Assembly (NCBI GenBank): GCA_016219175.1
Contig: JACRCD010000077.1
Coordinates: forward strand, 1-64,000
From: Deltaproteobacteria bacterium
GTDB taxonomy: Bacteria > Desulfobacterota > Desulfobulbia > Desulfobulbales > SURF-16
Length of the DNA stretch: 64,000 nucleotides
Reading direction: 5' to 3'
Part shown: one piece after another, positions 60,805 through 64,000 of the stretch
Layout of the letters: each line of letters opens with the position of its first letter
Position numbering within the stretch: the first letter of the stretch is position 1
The notes under the pieces: generated by a model
The model's input: the letters and a program-made list of their open reading frames with translations, nothing else
The model's database searches: none
What the model was told of the DNA's origin: nothing
Position numbers and translations under genes: made by a program

Positions 60805-62111
60805 AAGCTGTCATCCTGGCAGGAGGCAGAGGGACGCGGCTGGCTCCGCTGACGGACAAAATTCCCAAACCCATGCTGCCGGTGGGCGGCAAACCGATTC
60901 TGCAGCACCAGATCGAGTGTCTGCAGCGTTACGGAGTGAACGAGGTCTTTCTCACCGTGGGCTACGGCGCGGATGCCATTCGCGATTTTTTCGGCAACGG
61001 AGAAAAATGTGCAATCAAGATTCATTATGTGCAGGAGGAAATCCCACTGGGCACGGCGGGGGGGCTGAAGGAGCTGGAAGGCAGAATTGCCGAGGATTTT
61101 TTTCTGATCTATGGTGATCTTCTTTTTGATGTCCACCTGCCTGATTTTTATGCCTTTCATTTGCAAAAAAAAGGGATCGCCACTCTTTTCGTCCATCCCA
61201 ATGATCATCCCCGGGATAGTGATCTGCTGGCAATTGACATTGACCGGCAACTTACCGCAATTTTTGCCAAACCCCATGGCCGGGCCTATCTACCCAATTT
61301 GAGCAATGGAGCCCTCTATGTTCTGTCGCCGGACATTTTTCAGTACCTTCCCGCCAGCAGGAAAGTGGATTTCATGCATGATATTTTCCCCGAGCTTCTC
61401 CGTGGAGGACAAAGGCTGTATGCCTATAAAAGTGCTGAATACGTAAAGGATATGGGAACCAGGGAACGGCTGGCCAAGGTGAACAGGGATTATGATTCGG
61501 GCAAGCCGGCGCGTCTTTCCAAGAGAGCCGGGCGGCCCGCCGTATTTCTTGACCGGGACGGAACCCTGATCGAGGAGGTTGATCTGCTGCACAAGGCAGA
61601 GGATCTTTGTCTGTTTCCCTTTGCCGCCGAGGCGGTGAAAAAAATAAATGAGTCCGGTTTGCTTGCCATCCTCGTCACCAATCAGTCGGTTATTGCCAGA
61701 AATTTATGCAGCACGGAGCAGCTGCAGGTGATTCACAACAAAATGGAATCCCTGCTTGCTGCAGAACAGGGAGCGTTTCTGGATGATATCTTGTATTGCC
61801 CCCATCACCCGCACGGCGGATTTCCAGAAGAAAATCCGGCATACAAACGGCAATGCTCCTGCCGGAAACCGGCAATTGGTCTGATTGAAAAGGCTGTCGC
61901 TCTCTACAATATCGATCTGTCTTCCTCCTGGATGATTGGTGATACGACCGTTGACATCCAGACCGGCAAAAATGCCGGTCTGCGCACTATTCTGGTGCAG
62001 ACCGGACAGCGGGGACAAGATAAAAGGTATGCGGTGGAACCTGATTTTGTTTTCAAGAATTTGTTGTCAAGTGCCGAATATATATACAATGAACAGGAAT
62101 TGGCAAAATGA
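60801..62111 (+). CDS. Fused sugar-1-phosphate nucleotidyltransferase (HddC-like) and GmhB-like phosphatase
   Basis: Residues 1-235: nucleotidyltransferase with L-A-G-G-R-G-T-R-L (6-14) and P-K-P-M-L-P-V. Residues about 245-430: HAD phosphatase with F-L-D-R-D-G-T-L (D251, D253) and the GmhB-type zinc loop C-P-H-H-P-H-G ... C-S-C-R-K-P. Together: heptose bisphosphate dephosphorylation and nucleotide activation (GDP in the HddC route). GTG start overlaps the stop as GTGA. 436 aa. Confidence 0.87.
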   Translation: MKAVILAGGRGTRLAPLTDKIPKPMLPVGGKPILQHQIECLQRYGVNEVFLTVGYGADAIRDFFGNGEKCAIKIHYVQEEIPLGTAGGLKELEGRIAEDFFLIYGDLLFDVHLPDFYAFHLQKKGIATLFVHPNDHPRDSDLLAIDIDRQLTAIFAKPHGRAYLPNLSNGALYVLSPDIFQYLPASRKVDFMHDIFPELLRGGQRLYAYKSAEYVKDMGTRERLAKVNRDYDSGKPARLSKRAGRPAVFLDRDGTLIEEVDLLHKAEDLCLFPFAAEAVKKINESGLLAILVTNQSVIARNLCSTEQLQVIHNKMESLLAAEQGAFLDDILYCPHHPHGGFPEENPAYKRQCSCRKPAIGLIEKAVALYNIDLSSSWMIGDTTVDIQTGKNAGLRTILVQTGQRGQDKRYAVEPDFVFKNLLSSAEYIYNEQELAK

Positions 62112-63079
62112 TTATCACCCGCACTCCTTTTCGTGTCAGTTTTGCCGGCGGCGGGACTGATTTACCGGAATTCTACCGGGGGCATGGATATGGGGCGGTT
62201 GTCTCCGCCACCATAAAAAAATATATGTATATTGTTATCCATCCCTATTTCCATGACAAAATCAGGATAAAATACTCGAAAACAGAGGATGTCGAGGATG
62301 TTGATTCCATTGAGCATCCGATTGTGCGGGAGTGTCTGCGGCGGGTGGGGGTGGAAACCGGGGTGGAAATAGCCAGCTTTGCCGATGTTTCGGCCGGGAC
62401 CGGTCTCGGTTCCTCAAGCTCCTTTACCGTGGGGCTGCTGCACGCCCTTTATGCCTATAAGGGCAAAATGGTGTCCCGGGACAGGCTCGCCGGGGAAGCC
62501 TGTGAAATAGAGATCGACCGTTTGCAGGAACCGATCGGCAAGCAGGATCAGTATGCCGCCGCTTTCGGCGGGCTCAATCATATTCGGTTCAATCGTGATG
62601 AAACGGTTGAGGTGACCCCTGTTTTGCTCGGCACCGGGATGAAAAAGGAACTGGAGTCACGGTTTCGCCTTTATTACGTGGGGGGCAGCCATAATGCCCG
62701 GGATATTCTGCAAGAGCAGCAGGAAAATATCCGTAACAGGACCACAACCAATGCCTGTCTTGAAAATATGCTCCGGCAGGTTCAGGACCTGACCGAGGTG
62801 CTGGCAAAGGGTGAGATTGCCGCTATCGGATCGATTTTGCATGATGGCTGGCTGCAGAAGAAAAAATTGTCCACGGCAATCAGTAATGCTGCTATAGATA
62901 TCTTGTACGACCAGGCCCGCATGTGCGGCTCCTCCGGCGGCAAACTGCTTGGCGCCGGAGGAGCAGGTTTCCTGCTGCTTGACCATGCCAATCATGATGA
63001 TCTGGCCGGTCAAATGGGCTGTAAGTCTATCCCTTTGGAACTTGATAGCCAGGGCAGTAAGGTTATTTTTTTTGAATAG
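62108..63079 (+). CDS. hddA: GHMP kinase, HddA-like (heptose 7-phosphate kinase)
   Basis: GHMP kinase with V-S-A-G-T-G-L-G-S-S-S-S-F (about 95-107, ATP loop) and S-G-G-K-L-L-G-A-G-G-A-G-F near the C-terminus. T-P-F-R-V-S-F-A-G-G-G-T-D at the start is the hallmark of D-glycero-D-manno-heptose 7-phosphate kinases. 323 aa. ATGA overlap with the fused gene. Completes the GDP-heptose route. Confidence 0.85.
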   Translation: MIITRTPFRVSFAGGGTDLPEFYRGHGYGAVVSATIKKYMYIVIHPYFHDKIRIKYSKTEDVEDVDSIEHPIVRECLRRVGVETGVEIASFADVSAGTGLGSSSSFTVGLLHALYAYKGKMVSRDRLAGEACEIEIDRLQEPIGKQDQYAAAFGGLNHIRFNRDETVEVTPVLLGTGMKKELESRFRLYYVGGSHNARDILQEQQENIRNRTTTNACLENMLRQVQDLTEVLAKGEIAAIGSILHDGWLQKKKLSTAISNAAIDILYDQARMCGSSGGKLLGAGGAGFLLLDHANHDDLAGQMGCKSIPLELDSQGSKVIFFE

Positions 63080-63134
63080 GTATCGGTAAATTGGCGCAGG
63101 CGCAGGTATCTTTTCTTCAGTGCGGCAGGCACAT

Positions 63135-63887
63135 ATGGCTCAGAATTCAATAGACACAATACTCGCCCATTCGATCGTGATTATTCCCGCCTTTAACGAG
63201 GAAAAGTCAATAGGGCGGATTGTTGCATGCCTGCGGGAGAATTTTCCCGCCCTGGATGTGCTGGTGGTAAATGACGGGTCAATGGATCAAACGGCTGAGG
63301 TCGCGGCCGCCGCAGGGGCTAGAGTGTTGAGTCTGGTCAATAATATGGGTTATGGCGTCGCCCTGCAGACCGGCTACAAGTATGCCTTTGCCAATGTGAA
63401 ATATCGTTATTGTGTGCAGATGGATGGAGACGGGCAGCATAATCCGGCGGATATTCCCAAACTGCTGGCTCCCCTTGCCGAAGACCGGGCGGACCTGGTT
63501 ATCGGTTCGCGATTTGTCAGCGGCAAAAACGGCTATACCATCCCTTTTGCCCGACGGGCGGGCATCTGGTTTTTCCGGACGCTGGTGCAGCTGTTTACCA
63601 GCAACAAGATCAAGGATATCACCAGCGGCCTGCAGGCCTATAACCGGAAAGTGCTGGCTCGCTATACCTCGGATGAGATGCCCTATTATTATCCTGATGC
63701 CGACGTGCTGATTTTGCTGATCAAGGGCGGCTTCCGGGTGATAGAGATTTCTTCTCCCATGAACGGTAACATCCATGGCAAATCGATGCATAACGGGGTC
63801 TGGTCTCAGGTCTATTACGTAACAATCATGGTCTTGTCCATTTTTGTTATTCTTCTCCGGGGGCTTGGAAAACATGATGCCAGATAG
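63135..63887 (+). CDS. Family 2 glycosyltransferase (DPM/DPG synthase-like)
   Basis: I-V-I-I-P-A-F-N-E-E-K-S (14-25) and the D-G-D-G-Q-H-N-P donor-binding motif (97-104). A C-terminal hydrophobic segment (about 225-245) anchors it. It probably loads a sugar on a polyprenyl carrier. ATG 63135 chosen; GTG 63120 would add five residues. Its end overlaps the next gene. Confidence 0.87.
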   Translation: MAQNSIDTILAHSIVIIPAFNEEKSIGRIVACLRENFPALDVLVVNDGSMDQTAEVAAAAGARVLSLVNNMGYGVALQTGYKYAFANVKYRYCVQMDGDGQHNPADIPKLLAPLAEDRADLVIGSRFVSGKNGYTIPFARRAGIWFFRTLVQLFTSNKIKDITSGLQAYNRKVLARYTSDEMPYYYPDADVLILLIKGGFRVIEISSPMNGNIHGKSMHNGVWSQVYYVTIMVLSIFVILLRGLGKHDAR

Positions 63888-64000
63888 ACAGATAGTGGTG
63901 CTCGGTGTGTTTTTTGTCATTTCCTTTGCGTTTGTGCTGCGAATGATTGTTAATCGCCAGCTGCGCGAGGTCTATGCCGTTGCCTGGGTTTTTGTGACCT
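63874..64000 (+). CDS. DUF2304-like membrane protein, 3' end beyond the window
   Basis: The frame from ATG 63874 (or 63877) overlaps the glycosyltransferase end and stays open to 64000. It encodes a hydrophobic N-terminal span and then R-M-I-V-N-R-Q-L-R-E-V-Y-A, as in DUF2304 proteins that usually follow this glycosyltransferase type. Only 42 codons are visible. Confidence 0.65.
   Translation, partial: MMPDRQIVVLGVFFVISFAFVLRMIVNRQLREVYAVAWVFVT

Overview
This window looks like a chromosomal contig from a motile, Gram-negative member of the Desulfobacterota (Desulfobulbales-like). The taxon is an inference. It rests on lipoproteins with lipoboxes, a PBP1/MltD/D,D-carboxypeptidase wall set, two candidate sigma-54 promoters with an NtrC-type regulator, a complete chemotaxis operon, a full pseudaminic acid pathway, and SafE-type exporter and universal stress genes of the kind common in sulfur-metabolising deltaproteobacteria. 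No tRNA, rRNA or CRISPR array was seen.

Layout. (1) 0.1-8 kb: a secreted Asp-rich repeat protein with a strong terminator, then an accessory island on the minus strand. The island sits inside a ruined type I restriction locus (hsdM broken by three frameshifts on one side, an HsdR/HsdS chimeric remnant on the other). It carries two tightly coupled gene pairs: a degenerate diadenylate-cyclase-like protein with an unknown 443-aa partner, and TcmP with a three-Cys DUF5131 (phage Gp37/Gp68) protein. (2) 8-15.6 kb: mixed housekeeping genes (methyltransferase, radical SAM protein, nucleoside deaminase, dNTPase, SDR, MltD) with a 173-bp inverted-repeat element. (3) 15.9-21 kb: a very large class A PBP and a TPR-like lipoprotein. 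(4) 21.1-28 kb: cheA-cheW-cheR-cheD-HDOD-cheB. (5) 28-30.7 kb: ogt, a D,D-carboxypeptidase and a 5-formyl-THF cyclo-ligase-like gene. Two inverted copies of a ~124-bp MITE lie at 25.3 and 30.6 kb. (6) 30.8-37.4 kb: a two-component system diverging from a small-protein/SafE/Usp operon that has an almost ideal sigma-54 promoter and two GTTGC-N5-GCAAC palindromes. (7) 37.4-45.3 kb: mixed genes, including a frameshifted tatC, a HigB/HigA-ImmA toxin-antitoxin cassette flanked by ~155-bp direct repeats, and an AAA/DUF4143 ATPase.

(8) 45.8-64 kb: one long, tightly overlapped plus-strand operon for nucleotide-activated sugars. The first part is a complete CMP-pseudaminic acid pathway (pseB with an N-terminal MerR-type DNA-binding domain, pseC, a pseG-pseH fusion, pseI, pseF and the associated methylase), most likely for flagellin glycosylation. 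The second part is a higher-sugar pathway (gmhA-like isomerase, a bifunctional nucleotidyltransferase/PfkB kinase in the reverse of the HldE order, a fused nucleotidyltransferase-phosphatase, and a HddA-like GHMP kinase). It encloses an unusual block: a deoxyhypusine-synthase-like protein, an RmlD-like reductase, a radical SAM protein, a HAD protein, an APH-like phosphotransferase and a split transketolase. The window ends in a glycosyltransferase and the start of a DUF2304-like gene.

The best candidates for something undescribed are the 3.3-7.6 kb island, the MerR-PseB fusion with an internal ribosome-binding site, and the higher-sugar operon with its DHS-like and transketolase genes.
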